From Methylorubrum rhodesianum (GTDB lineage Bacteria; Pseudomonadota; Alphaproteobacteria; Rhizobiales; Beijerinckiaceae), in contig NZ_JACHOS010000019.1 of the NCBI RefSeq assembly GCF_014199985.1, forward strand, positions 57,763 through 121,762: a DNA stretch of 64,000 bases. The letters run 5' to 3'. The notes under the pieces are model-generated. The model worked only from the letters and a program-made list of their open reading frames with translations. It had not been told where the DNA came from and did not search any database. The position numbers and the translations under genes were made by a program. Shown here in pieces: positions 26,916-35,331 of the stretch; within the stretch, counting starts at the first letter, position 1; every line of letters begins with the position of its first letter.

Positions 26916-27725
26916 TCAGCCGGCGAGCCGCCGTCCGGCCAGATGATGCAGCGCGATCGCCCCGGCCGTCGCGACGTTGAGCGAGTCGAAGCCCGGCGCC
27001 ATGGCGATCCGCAGGCGGCGGGCCCGCGCCATCAGCGCCTCCGGCAGGCCGGGCCCCTCGGTGCCGAGCAGGAGCAGCGCGCGGGCCGGCGGCTCCAACC
27101 GGTCGAGTGTCTCGCAGCCACCGGGGGTCAGCGCCAGCGGTGTCAGGGCGTGGCGCTCAGCGAGATTTAAGAGCGCCGCCCCGCTCGCAGCGCGGGCGAA
27201 GGGCACGGTCAGTGCCGCGCCGGCCGAGACGCGGATCGCCTTGCGGTAGAGCGGATCGCAGGTCTCGGCATCGAGCCAGACGGCGTCGGCACCGAAGGCG
27301 GCGGCGTTGCGAAACAAGCCGCCGACATTGTCGTGGTTGGTCAGCCCGACGAGCCCGACGACGAGCGCCGGTGCGGGCGCGGGCGGGATCAGCTCCTCCG
27401 GCGCGGGCTCGGCGCCGCGCAGGCCCACCGCCAGCACGCCGCGATGGATCGGGAAGCCCGCCACCGCGCTCATCACATTCTTGCCGGCGAGGTAGACCGG
27501 CGGCCCGTCCCCGCTCAGCAAATCCGAAAAGCCCGGCAAGCGCTCGGGCGCCAGCAGCACCGATTCCGCGGCGAAGCGGGCGCGGTCCGAGAACAGCAGC
27601 CGCAGGGTCACCTCACCCTCGACGATGAAGCGGCCCTGCCGGCCCACGAGGTCGCGCTCGCGTACGAACCGGTAGGCGGTGAGCCGCGGATCGTCCGGAT
27701 CTTCGATGGCGATCGGTTCGGACAA
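26916..27725 (-). CDS. TrmH/SpoU-family RNA 2'-O-methyltransferase
   Basis: Predicted 269-residue SPOUT methyltransferase. An N-terminal substrate-binding region (DPRLTAYRFVRERDL) precedes the knotted catalytic domain with motif 1 GLTNHDNVGGLFRNAAAFGAD (conserved Asn and Arg), motif 2 LLLLGTEGPGLP and motif 3 IAMAPGFDSLNVATAGAIAL. The start is a TTG at 27725 giving MSEPIAIED, with AGGGA eight bases upstream; the frame is open further but runs into a dispersed repeat. Target RNA is not identifiable; motif 3 reads FDSLNV rather than the usual xxSLNVS. Confidence 0.88.
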   Translation of the reverse strand: MSEPIAIEDPDDPRLTAYRFVRERDLVGRQGRFIVEGEVTLRLLFSDRARFAAESVLLAPERLPGFSDLLSGDGPPVYLAGKNVMSAVAGFPIHRGVLAVGLRGAEPAPEELIPPAPAPALVVGLVGLTNHDNVGGLFRNAAAFGADAVWLDAETCDPLYRKAIRVSAGAALTVPFARAASGAALLNLAERHALTPLALTPGGCETLDRLEPPARALLLLGTEGPGLPEALMARARRLRIAMAPGFDSLNVATAGAIALHHLAGRRLAG

Positions 27726-27743
27726 GGGGTCTTCCCTGCTATC

Positions 27744-27789
27744 GCATCGTCCTTTTCCGAAAGCCGGCGGCCACCTTTCGGGACGATGC
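27744..27789. repeat. 46-base palindromic dispersed repeat, copy 2
   Basis: Perfect inverted arms GCATCGTCC / GGACGATGC enclose the same core as the copy at 14948-14993 and have the same orientation and length. It lies 18 bases upstream of the TrmH-family start codon, so it would fall in that gene's leader or promoter. Confidence 0.78.
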
Positions 27790-27872
27790 TGAGTGTCTCT
27801 CACGAAACTCTCGCTGCACCGCCGTGCCCGGAAGGGAAGACGACGGGTGATCGGGAGTTTTGTGAGGCACTC

Positions 27873-28346
27873 TTAGGCGCGTCCGCCGCCCATGCGCATG
27901 GCGAGCGGGTCGGCCTCTTCCTTCTTCGGCACCTTCACCAGGGCCTCGCCGTCGAGCACCACCTCGTCGCCGACGGAGCAGGTGCAGGCCAGCCGGGCGC
28001 GGCGGCGCTCGGGAATCAGCTCGGCCACCTCGACCTTCACCTCGACGATATCGCCGATGCGCACGGGGGCACGGAAGTTCAGGGTTTGCGAGATGTAGAC
28101 CGCGCCCGGGCCCGGCAGGCGGGTGCCGAGCACCGCCGAGATCAGGCCGGCGGTGTAGAGGCCGTGGGCGATGCGGGTGCCGAAGGGCGTGCGCGCGGCG
28201 AAATGCTCGGAGAGGTGGATCGGGTTGCGGTCGCCGGTGATCTCGGCAAAGCCGACCACGTCGGAGGAGGAGATCTCCTTCCTCAGGATCTCGGTGAGCC
28301 CGACTTCGAGATCCTCGAAATAGAGCACGCGCAGTTCGGGCAACAT
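27873..28346 (-). CDS. phaJ: MaoC-family (R)-specific enoyl-CoA hydratase (PhaJ-like)
   Basis: Predicted 157-residue single hot-dog domain. The catalytic Asp/His lie in the hydratase-2 motif FAEITGDRNPIHLSEHFAA (about residues 34-52), followed by RIAHGLYTAGLISAVLG and NFRAPVRIGDIVEVKVEV. These enzymes hydrate trans-2-enoyl-CoA to the R-3-hydroxyacyl-CoA, feeding beta-oxidation intermediates into polyhydroxyalkanoate, which fits the phaA/phaB genes elsewhere in the window. The start has GGGAGG eight bases upstream. PhaJ is assigned by family; a role in another CoA pathway is possible. Confidence 0.85.
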   Translation of the reverse strand: MLPELRVLYFEDLEVGLTEILRKEISSSDVVGFAEITGDRNPIHLSEHFAARTPFGTRIAHGLYTAGLISAVLGTRLPGPGAVYISQTLNFRAPVRIGDIVEVKVEVAELIPERRRARLACTCSVGDEVVLDGEALVKVPKKEEADPLAMRMGGGRA

Positions 28347-28547
28347 TCTCAAGGCCTCCCCGGTCCGGACCGCCGCTCGGAAGGCGGCTTGGCTATCCTT
28401 TGGCAGTCCTTTCGCCTTGCACAGCCGCGCGCGCAAATCCAGACGGACAATAGGCGCAAAAGCGGCTTCGAGCGGGAAGGCCCTCGACAGGGCCCGGCGC
28501 CTCGGGCAATCACCGGCCCGCTCCGCTCCACCCCCGGGAATCCATCG

Positions 28548-29168
28548 GTGCCTCGTCTGCCGCCTTCGCCGGGCCTGCGCCCGGTCGTCGCCCGCGTGGC
28601 GGCGCTGAACCTCGGCTATTTCGGCGTCGAGATCGCGGTGGCGCTCGCCATCGGCTCGGTGGCGCTCATCGCCGACAGCCTCGACTTCCTCGAGGACGCC
28701 GCGATCAACCTTCTGATCTTCGCAGGCCTCGGCTGGAGCGTGCGCAACCGGGCCCGGCTCGGGACGCTCCTCGCCGGCATCCTGCTGGTGCCGGGCCTCG
28801 CCACGGCGTACGCCGCCTACGAGAAGTTTTCGGACTTCACCGCGCCGGCCCCCGTCCCGCTGACGCTGACCGGCCTCGGCGCGCTCCTCGTCAACCTCGC
28901 CTGCGCCCTGATGCTCGCTCGCCACCGCGACGGCCACGGCAGCCTGACCCGGGCGGCCTATTTCTCCGCCCGCAACGACGTCGCCGCCAACCTCGCCATC
29001 ATCGCCGCCGGCCTCGTCACCGCCCTGACGCTCTCACCCTGGCCGGACCTCGTGGTGGCGGCAGGCATCGCCGTCCTCAACGCCGATTCCGCCTTCGACG
29101 TGCTCAAGGCCGCCCGCCGCGAATGGCGCGCCGCGGCCGAGGACGCCGCATCGCAGGCCCGCGCCTGA
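28548..29168 (+). CDS. Cation diffusion facilitator-like membrane protein
   Basis: Predicted 206-residue inner-membrane protein with six hydrophobic segments. LNLGYFGVEIAVALAIGSVALIADSLDFLEDA resembles the CDF transmembrane domain, with the metal-site Asp pair in ADSLDFLEDA, and YFSARNDVAANLAII resembles the second metal-site helix (N/HxxxD). The usual C-terminal cytoplasmic domain is absent, so it is a short CDF form. GTG start after GGGAA. Divergent from the MaoC gene by 201 bases; followed closely by a metallophosphoesterase. Probably a Zn/Co/Ni/Mn exporter. Confidence 0.75.
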   Translation: MPRLPPSPGLRPVVARVAALNLGYFGVEIAVALAIGSVALIADSLDFLEDAAINLLIFAGLGWSVRNRARLGTLLAGILLVPGLATAYAAYEKFSDFTAPAPVPLTLTGLGALLVNLACALMLARHRDGHGSLTRAAYFSARNDVAANLAIIAAGLVTALTLSPWPDLVVAAGIAVLNADSAFDVLKAARREWRAAAEDAASQARA

Positions 29169-29200
29169 CCCTTCCCCTCGTCTTCGAACCCGCGGATTCC

Positions 29201-30049
29201 GTGCTGCGCCTCTTTCCTCTCTCCGATCTGCATCTCGAACGGCGCCGGCCGGAGATGATCCCACCGCCGGCCGCGCCCTTCGACGTGCTCGTCTGCGCCG
29301 GCGACCTGCACGAGGGCCATCCCGAGGCCGGGCTCGCCACGGTGCTCGCGCTGGCAGGCGGGCGGCCGGTGGTGCTGGTGCCGGGCAACCACGAGCATTA
29401 CGCCCCGACCGGCGATCCGCGCACCGCGCCCGAACTCCTCGCCGCCCTTGAGCGCGAGGTCGCCCGGCTGAACGGGTCGGGGCACCGCATTCACCTGCTC
29501 CAGGGCGGCCAAGCCGTGGTGATCGGCGGCGTCCGCTTCGTCGGCACGACGCTATGGAGCGACTGGTCGCTCGCCGGGCGCTGGCTCACCGACGACACGC
29601 CCGACCGGCCCGACGACCCGGTCGGTTACGCCGCCGCGCGGATGACCGATCCCGTCACCGGCTCGCGGGAATATCGCGGCTCGATCCGTCGCGCCGACCG
29701 CGCGGCCTGGTCGCCGGCGGACGCGATGGCGGCCCATGCCCGCGAGAAGGCCGCATTGCTCGAAGCCCTGGCCCGGCCGCATGACGGGCCGACGGTCGCC
29801 GTCACGCACCATCCGCCGAGCCCGCTCGCCGCCGACGCGTTCCGCGACGCTCCCGGCGTGCCGTGGTGGGTGCCAGCCTTCTACGCCACCACAATCCTCG
29901 ACGATCTCCCCGACGCGGACCGCCCCGATCTCTGGATCTCCGGGCACTTCCATGCCGGGCACGACCTGCGGATCGGGCGCACCCGTTGGCTCGCCAACCC
30001 CGTGGAAGGAAAGACCTTTCGCAGCGATCTGATCGCGACGCTGGGCTGA
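29201..30049 (+). CDS. Metallophosphoesterase (calcineurin-like)
   Basis: Predicted 282-residue dimetal phosphoesterase. Canonical blocks appear in order: LFPLSDLHLE (DxH), VCAGDLHEG (GDxx), LVPGNHEHYA (GNHE), VAVTHHPPSP (H) and ISGHFHAGHD (GHxH), so both metal sites are complete. The frame is open about 26 codons upstream into the CDF gene; GTG at 29201 is chosen because the domain begins immediately. It follows the CDF gene by 32 bases and may be co-transcribed. Substrate unknown. Confidence 0.85.
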   Translation: MLRLFPLSDLHLERRRPEMIPPPAAPFDVLVCAGDLHEGHPEAGLATVLALAGGRPVVLVPGNHEHYAPTGDPRTAPELLAALEREVARLNGSGHRIHLLQGGQAVVIGGVRFVGTTLWSDWSLAGRWLTDDTPDRPDDPVGYAAARMTDPVTGSREYRGSIRRADRAAWSPADAMAAHAREKAALLEALARPHDGPTVAVTHHPPSPLAADAFRDAPGVPWWVPAFYATTILDDLPDADRPDLWISGHFHAGHDLRIGRTRWLANPVEGKTFRSDLIATLG

Positions 30050-30142
30050 CGGTCCCACCGGCGCGACCCGGTGACGACATCGTGCGTAGCCTTCCGGCCG
30101 CTCCATGCGGATAGAATGGACGAAAATTCCGGGAGATTCGCC

Positions 30143-30364
30143 GTGAACGCCTTCATCGCCGTCGTGCTCGTCTGCGCCAACGGCATCCCGCAGCAGGACT
30201 GCACCGACGACCGGGCGAGCGAGGTGCGCAAGGTCCGCGTCGCGAATGAACTCGGCTGCACCAGCGGCTGGCAGGAGATCATCGCCCGCACCGACCTGCG
30301 CGACGAGGTCGGCAAGACGAGCTACCTCAAGACCGAGTGCCGCCGGGTGAAGGAGCGCGAATAG
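30143..30364 (+). CDS. Small hypothetical protein, possibly exported
   Basis: Predicted 73-residue protein starting at GTG with GGGAGA upstream (an in-frame ATG at 30116 would add nine residues). A short hydrophobic N-terminus (NAFIAVVLVCANG) could act as a signal or anchor, and three cysteines (LVCANG, QDCTDD, LGCTSG) plus a fourth near the end (TECRR) suggest disulfide pairs in the periplasm. Not recognised. High third-position G+C supports a real gene. Confidence 0.6.
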   Translation: MNAFIAVVLVCANGIPQQDCTDDRASEVRKVRVANELGCTSGWQEIIARTDLRDEVGKTSYLKTECRRVKERE

Positions 30365-30500
30365 CACGCGAATAGAACCAGAGCGAAGCGTCTCCGGCGT
30401 CGCCTCCGCGCCGGAATCTGCTATTCAGGCGCGGCCGACCCCTGAAATTCGCTCGGGCGAACGGGGCCGGCGCAGATTTTCGCCGATCGTCGAGAGACTG

Positions 30501-31643
30501 ATGCGCCTGAAGTCCGGACTTGCCGCCCTGCATTGGCCCACACTGGGCCTGCTGGCCGCCCTGTCCGTCGCCGGGCCGGCCCTCGCCGCCGCGCCGCCGG
30601 CCCAGCCGACGGAGGGACCGGGGGGCGTCGGCGACAAGTCCGCCACCATCACCAAGCGCGCGGTCGGCAAGGCCAGCGCGGCGACCTACGCCTTCTACAA
30701 GGCGGGTCCGGCGCCCGACGGTGGACGTCCGGTCGCGGTGCTGCTGCACGCCTGGGGCGCCCCGAACCCGCAGGCCTACGGAGCCTGGATCGACCACCTC
30801 GCGCGCCACGGCTGGCTCGTGCTCTACCCGCGCTTCCAGGAGGTGAACCGCACCCGGCCGTCCGACGCCCCGGCCATCGCCGCCCGCCTGCTGAAATCCG
30901 CGCTCGCCGAGCTCGCGAACGACGCCGATGCGCGGCCGGATACCGGTCGCCTCGCCCTGATCGGGCATCTCGCCGGCGCGCCGCTCGCCGCCCATCTCGC
31001 TGCGGAGGCCGAGAAGGAGGGCCTGCCGGCGCCGAAACTCGTCTACGTCGTGATGCCCGGCGGCATCGCCCGGGATGCCAAGTCCCGCGGCATCCCGCTC
31101 GGCGACCTCGACGGCATGTCCCCCAAGACCCTGCTGGTGACGGTGATCGGCGACCGCGACGCGCGCGCCGCCGACGCCGCTGCCCGCCGCATCCTGCGCG
31201 ACGCCCATTCCGTGCCGCCGGAGCGCAAGCTGTTCGTGCGCGCGCTCTCCGACGACCACGGCTTCCCGGCGCTCACCGCGACGCTCGCCTCGCCCGCCGG
31301 GCTCGACGCGGCCTATGACAGCGGGGCGATCAAGCTGCCGCCGGACCCGCCCGGCGAGAAGCCGCCGCCCTTCCGCTGGTCGGCCGACATGGCGCTCTCG
31401 GGCGAGCAGACCACGCTGGTCTCGCAGATCAACAACGCCCGCGCCGACAGCCTCGATTTCCTCGCCTACTGGCGCACCTTCGACATGGCCGCCGCCGCCG
31501 CCTTCGCCGGCAAGGACGCCCAGAGCCTGAAGAACGACCCCGCCTTCAGCGACATGCGCCGCTGGGGCGATGGCTGGCCGGTGAAGCGCCTCGGCGTCGA
31601 GACGCCGAAGCTGCCGGCGTCGCCCGCCGCCGTGCAGCGCTGA
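30501..31643 (+). CDS. Secreted alpha/beta-hydrolase-fold protein lacking the nucleophile serine
   Basis: Predicted 380-residue periplasmic protein with a signal peptide ending in AGPALAAAP (about residue 33). The fold is indicated by VAVLLHAWGAPNPQAYGAWIDHLARHGW (oxyanion strand, about 77) and LALIGHLAGAPLAAHLA (nucleophile elbow, about 155), and a late SDDHGFPAL could hold the His. The elbow reads G-H-L-A-G, so the expected Ser is Leu. It may therefore be a non-catalytic binding protein or use another residue. The C-terminal 100 residues are not recognised. Confidence 0.75.
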   Translation: MRLKSGLAALHWPTLGLLAALSVAGPALAAAPPAQPTEGPGGVGDKSATITKRAVGKASAATYAFYKAGPAPDGGRPVAVLLHAWGAPNPQAYGAWIDHLARHGWLVLYPRFQEVNRTRPSDAPAIAARLLKSALAELANDADARPDTGRLALIGHLAGAPLAAHLAAEAEKEGLPAPKLVYVVMPGGIARDAKSRGIPLGDLDGMSPKTLLVTVIGDRDARAADAAARRILRDAHSVPPERKLFVRALSDDHGFPALTATLASPAGLDAAYDSGAIKLPPDPPGEKPPPFRWSADMALSGEQTTLVSQINNARADSLDFLAYWRTFDMAAAAAFAGKDAQSLKNDPAFSDMRRWGDGWPVKRLGVETPKLPASPAAVQR

Positions 31644-31676
31644 CCCTTCGCCTCATCCACAACCGCAGAGGATTCC

Positions 31677-32297
31677 TTGACGCCGATGAAGCTGTTCCAC
31701 TCGCACAGCTCGCCCTTCGTGCGGAAGGTGATGGTCGTTGCCCACGAACTCGGCCTCGCCGAGCGGCTGGAGCTGCTCCCGAGCGCCGTCCACCCGGTCA
31801 AGCGCGACCGCTCGGTGCTGGCGCAGCACCCGCTCGCCCAGGTGCCGACCCTGATTCTCGAGACCGGCGAGAGCCTCGCCGACAGCCGGGTGATCTGCGA
31901 GTATCTCGATGCCGAGGCCGGCGGTCGCCTCTTCCCGGGGCAGGGGCCGGCGCGCTGGCGGGCGCTCAACGAGCAATCCACCGCCGACGGCGTGCTCGAT
32001 GCCGCCCTGCTGATCCGCTACGAGCTGACGGCGCGACCCGAATCCGAGCGCTCGGCCGCCTGGATCGAGGGGCAGACCGCCAAGATCGAGAGCGCGCTGG
32101 CGTGGTTCGAGGAGCAGGCGGAGGCATTCGGCGAGCGGGTCGATATCGGCACCATCGCGCTTGCCTGCGCGCTGGGTTACCTCGACCTGCGCTTCTCCGA
32201 TATCGCGTGGCGCGACGACGCTCCGCGGCTCGCGGCGTGGTTCGCCCGGTTCGGGGAGCGACCGGCCATGGTGGCGACGCGCCCGCCCGCCGCTTAG
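31677..32297 (+). CDS. Glutathione S-transferase family protein
   Basis: Predicted 206-residue cytosolic GST. The N-terminal thioredoxin-like domain starts KLFHSHSSPFVRKVMVVAHELGL with the Ser-Pro-Phe pair at the glutathione site, PLAQVPTLIL (cis-Pro loop) and ESLADSRVICEYLD (gamma-Glu binding). An all-helical C-terminal domain contains DIGTIALACALGYLD. Start TTG at 31677 has GAGGA close by; ATG at 31686 is also possible. Detoxification or thiol chemistry; substrate unknown. Confidence 0.87.
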   Translation: MTPMKLFHSHSSPFVRKVMVVAHELGLAERLELLPSAVHPVKRDRSVLAQHPLAQVPTLILETGESLADSRVICEYLDAEAGGRLFPGQGPARWRALNEQSTADGVLDAALLIRYELTARPESERSAAWIEGQTAKIESALAWFEEQAEAFGERVDIGTIALACALGYLDLRFSDIAWRDDAPRLAAWFARFGERPAMVATRPPAA

Positions 32298-32364
32298 CCT
32301 TTCGGGGGCCTTCCGGCTGGCTCGGCCCTTGCTAAGCTTGGGCGGCCCCGACCGGGAGGCCACC

Positions 32365-32577
32365 ATGCCCGATTTCGTCGCCGCCGCGCTCGCATCCGCC
32401 GTTTTCTGCCTCGGGGTGATCGCGCTCAATGCGCTGACCCGCCTCGCGCTCCAGGCCCATCTGGCGCCGGACGGCCTCGCCGAGAACGGGTTCCTGCAAT
32501 ACGGCGGCGCGCTGCTGCTCGCCGGGACGACCTATCGGCGGGCGACGCGGGTGCCGCAGCGGTTCGCCGCCGAGTGA
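32365..32577 (+). CDS. Small hypothetical membrane protein
   Basis: Predicted 70-residue protein with a well-placed GGGAGG before ATG. Residues 4-26 (FVAAALASAVFCLGVIALNAL) form one likely membrane helix and 45-55 (YGGALLLAGTT) a second weak one; the tail is basic. Not recognised. Follows the GST by 67 bases on the same strand. Confidence 0.6.
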   Translation: MPDFVAAALASAVFCLGVIALNALTRLALQAHLAPDGLAENGFLQYGGALLLAGTTYRRATRVPQRFAAE

Positions 32578-32716
32578 CGCGTCTCCGGCGCGAGAAAGGC
32601 TTGCGTTTCAGCGCCTTGCTCTGAACGGCTGAGCAACGGGATGACTTCGGCCTCGCCGCGCGATGACGGCCTGGATGGCCGTCTCCGTCCTCACAGGAGC
32701 GATCGTGGCCGGGCAG

Positions 32717-32750
32717 AAAAAAGCCTGCCGCGAGGCGTTCGCGGCAGGCT
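32717..32750 (-). terminator. Strong Rho-independent terminator of the amidinotransferase gene
   Basis: Read on the minus strand, a perfect 11-bp stem (AGCCTGCCGCG / CGCGGCAGGCT) with a 7-base loop ends in a run of six U, 43 bases after the amidinotransferase stop codon. Confidence 0.9.
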
Positions 32751-32792
32751 CCGGATCGGTGAAGGGCCTCGCCCCGCGGGCGAGGCCGCCCC

Positions 32793-33986
32793 TCAGAAAT
32801 ACGACTTCAGCACGCCGCGGCGGCGCACGTCGAGGGTGGCGCAGTGGAACGAGCCGCCGAACGGGCCGTAGGACAGGAACGGCGCCGGGATCGGATCGAA
32901 GCCCCAATCCTTCAGGGCCTTGATCAGGGTCGGCTGGCTGGCATCGACGACGATCTTCTTCTCATCGATGGCGAGCACGTTGATCGAGGTCCACGGCGAG
33001 CACATCGAGATCTTACTCATGAAGCCCGAGACGGGGTCGGGGCGCGGGGCGATCAGCACGTCCCACTTCTTGAGCACCGCCGGGAGCTTCTCGACGTCGA
33101 TGTAGTCGGGGTTGACCAGCACCTTGCCCGGCGCGAGCGGCATGAACGACGAATCGATGTGCATCGGCTGCGGGCAGCGGCTCTCGATCTCGTGGATGCG
33201 GAAGCCGGGGCCGAGGTGGCGGCGCAGCCACTCGATGCCCATCAGGTTCGTCACGTTCGAGCGGGTCACGAACAGGTCGCGGCCGCAGCGCACGAAGTCG
33301 GCGGCGTCGAAGACCGGCTCGAACTCGTTGACCGTGAACTGCATCGGCTCGCCGGCCTTCAGGTTCGGCACCCGATAGTCGTAGTTGTAGAGGTCGTCGG
33401 TGAGCTGCGGGCGCGGCGCGGAGGTCCACCGCGCGCCGGCGCGGAAATATTCCTTGAACAGCGAGCGGTAGGCGTCGCCCTCGAAGTAGCGCGAGCGCCA
33501 GCACATCGGGCTCTCGATGATCTCGTCGCCGATCACGAGGTACGGGTCGCGCGGGCAGGCGACGCAGAAGCCGCGCGAGGTCCAGCGCGGTGCCTTGAAC
33601 TTCTTCGAGAAGTCGACCGAATCGGGGCGGCGGACCTTCACGCCTTCGCCGGCCAGGATCGAGATGAAGTTGTCGAGCTCGGCCTGGGCGAGCTTCTTCA
33701 TGAACTTCGGATACTTCCAGCCGGACGCGAAGCGATAGAACGGCTGGGCTGCCCGCGGCAGGTTGAAGATCACGGTCAGGTGATGGGTCGGGATCGTGGC
33801 GCCATCGAGGGAGCCGACGATCACCTCCTCCAGCGGATCCCACTCGTTCCAGGCCATCACCGGGCTGTGGGGGGCGGGCGAACGGCCTTCCACCTCGTGG
33901 CGGCTCTCGTAGCCCTGCGAAAATCCGTTCGCCGAGGCGTCGTCGATCAGGGCGGAATCCGCCGTGATCTGCGGCTCGCGATCCAT
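32793..33986 (-). CDS. Amidinotransferase (arginine:glycine amidinotransferase-like), candidate hopanoid guanidinylation enzyme
   Basis: Predicted 397-residue GATM-type enzyme moving an amidino group from arginine to an amine. The catalytic Cys is in GPFGGSFHCATLDVRR near the C-terminus; the His is in QPMHIDSSFMPLAPGKVLVN, and acidic partners lie in NEFEPVFDAADFVRCGRD. The N-terminal block MAWNEWDPLEEVIVGSLDGA is also family-typical. MDREPQ is chosen as start because AGGGAG lies six bases upstream. The gene has a strong terminator and is divergent from hpnL with a shared 211-base promoter region. That context suggests the acceptor is the amino-cyclitol headgroup of bacteriohopanetetrol cyclitol ether. 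A creatine- or antibiotic-type acceptor cannot be excluded. Confidence 0.87.
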   Translation of the reverse strand: MDREPQITADSALIDDASANGFSQGYESRHEVEGRSPAPHSPVMAWNEWDPLEEVIVGSLDGATIPTHHLTVIFNLPRAAQPFYRFASGWKYPKFMKKLAQAELDNFISILAGEGVKVRRPDSVDFSKKFKAPRWTSRGFCVACPRDPYLVIGDEIIESPMCWRSRYFEGDAYRSLFKEYFRAGARWTSAPRPQLTDDLYNYDYRVPNLKAGEPMQFTVNEFEPVFDAADFVRCGRDLFVTRSNVTNLMGIEWLRRHLGPGFRIHEIESRCPQPMHIDSSFMPLAPGKVLVNPDYIDVEKLPAVLKKWDVLIAPRPDPVSGFMSKISMCSPWTSINVLAIDEKKIVVDASQPTLIKALKDWGFDPIPAPFLSYGPFGGSFHCATLDVRRRGVLKSYF

Positions 33987-34197
33987 TTGAGGCTCCCTAG
34001 AAGCGGCATCGCGCGACAATCGTCGCCAGCGTCCACCGCGGGCGCCGCTTTGCTCCCCGGTGTGTCAATCGGGTGATAGACACGGCAGGGCAAAGCTGCA
34101 ACCTGCCGGTACGCTTCCCGCCACCGGCTAAGCTTCGATGGTCGCTTCGGGTGGGATTTCGACAACACAAGCCTTCGCGATCATTCGAAAGAGGCTG
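33987..34197. promoter_or_regulatory. Divergent promoter region, amidinotransferase / hpnL
   Basis: This 211-base gap separates the amidinotransferase (minus strand) from the hpnL-hpnM-hpnI-hpnJ-hpnK run (plus strand), so promoters for both should lie here. The part nearest hpnL (about 34130-34197) is less G+C-rich. AAAGAGG precedes the hpnL ATG. No convincing -35/-10 pair was identified. Confidence 0.45.
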
Positions 34198-35331
34198 ATG
34201 AAGCGTCTCACAACACTGGCATCGATCGTTGGATTGGGCACGGCGCTCGCGCTGTTCCTGTCCTCCGGCGTGTCCGATGTCACGGCCGCGGTCGTGAGCG
34301 CGGGCTGGGGGACGCTCGCCGTCGTGCTCGCCCGCTTCGCGGCGGTCGCGTGGGCCGGCCTCGGCTGGCACGCGGTGTTCCCCCGGGGCGCCGGGCCGAC
34401 CCTGCGCGACTGCATCTCGCTGCGCTTCGTGCGCGAGGGCATCAACACGCTGCTGCCGGTGGCGCAGGTCGGCGGCGACCTCATCGGCGCGCGCCTGCTC
34501 ACCCGCCGCGGCACGCCGGGCGGCATGGCCGGCGCCAGCATGTTCGTCGACCTGATGACCCAGGCGGTGACGCAGCTCGTCTTCACCGTCGTCGGGCTCC
34601 TCCTCCTGATGCAGATCACCGGCGACGGGCCGCTGGTCCGCACGGTCTCGGGCGGCGTGCTGATCGCCATTCCGGCGCTCGCCGCCTTCTACGTCATCCA
34701 GCGCCGCAGCGGTCACCGTCTGATCGAGGCGGCGCTCAGCCGCTTCGCCGCCGGCCGCGAGTGGCGGGCGCTCGGCGCGATCGACGTGCTGTACGAGAAC
34801 CTGCGCCGGCTCTACGGCAACCGGGCCCGCGTCGGCGCGGCGCTGCTGATCCATCTCGCCGGCTGGGTCGCCGGCACGGTCGAGGTGTGGGTCGCCCTCA
34901 ACGCCATGGGCTACTCGATCAGCTTCCTCGACGCCCTGGTGATCGAGAGCCTCGCCCAGGCCGTGCGCGGCGCCGCCTTCGTCGTGCCCGGCGCCATCGG
35001 CGCCCAGGAGGGCGGCCTGATCGCGCTCGGCGCCCTGTTCGGCATCCCTGCTGAGGCCGCGCTCGCCCTGTCGCTGGTCAAGCGCGTCGCCGACCTCGCC
35101 GTCGGCCTGCCGAGCCTCGCCCTTTGGAACCTGATGGAGCGGAAGGCTTCGGCCTCTCCCGAGCCCGACGGCGCCGAGGCGGTGCGCGAGGGACTCGGCG
35201 CGATCCGGGCCCGGCTCGGCCGCCGCCTCGGGCCCGCCCCGCGCGCTCCGGCCTACGGCTTTCCCGCGTCCCGCCCCTCGGCCCCCCTCTCCTCCGACAA
35301 CGAAGCTGGAGCGCTCCAGAAGTGCGCCTGA
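34198..35331 (+). CDS. hpnL: Hopanoid biosynthesis-associated membrane protein HpnL
   Basis: Predicted 377-residue inner-membrane protein of the HpnL family, related to the membrane domain of lysylphosphatidylglycerol synthases (flippase-like). Seven to eight hydrophobic segments are visible; characteristic blocks are FVREGINTLLPVAQVGGDLIGAR (about 80-102), FVDLMTQAVTQLVF and FVVPGAIGAQEGGL (about 262-275). ATG at 34198 has AAAGAGG upstream; codons further upstream are in frame but not conserved. Overlaps hpnM by 10 bases. Biochemical role not established; lipid handling is inferred. Confidence 0.9.
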   Translation: MKRLTTLASIVGLGTALALFLSSGVSDVTAAVVSAGWGTLAVVLARFAAVAWAGLGWHAVFPRGAGPTLRDCISLRFVREGINTLLPVAQVGGDLIGARLLTRRGTPGGMAGASMFVDLMTQAVTQLVFTVVGLLLLMQITGDGPLVRTVSGGVLIAIPALAAFYVIQRRSGHRLIEAALSRFAAGREWRALGAIDVLYENLRRLYGNRARVGAALLIHLAGWVAGTVEVWVALNAMGYSISFLDALVIESLAQAVRGAAFVVPGAIGAQEGGLIALGALFGIPAEAALALSLVKRVADLAVGLPSLALWNLMERKASASPEPDGAEAVREGLGAIRARLGRRLGPAPRAPAYGFPASRPSAPLSSDNEAGALQKCA

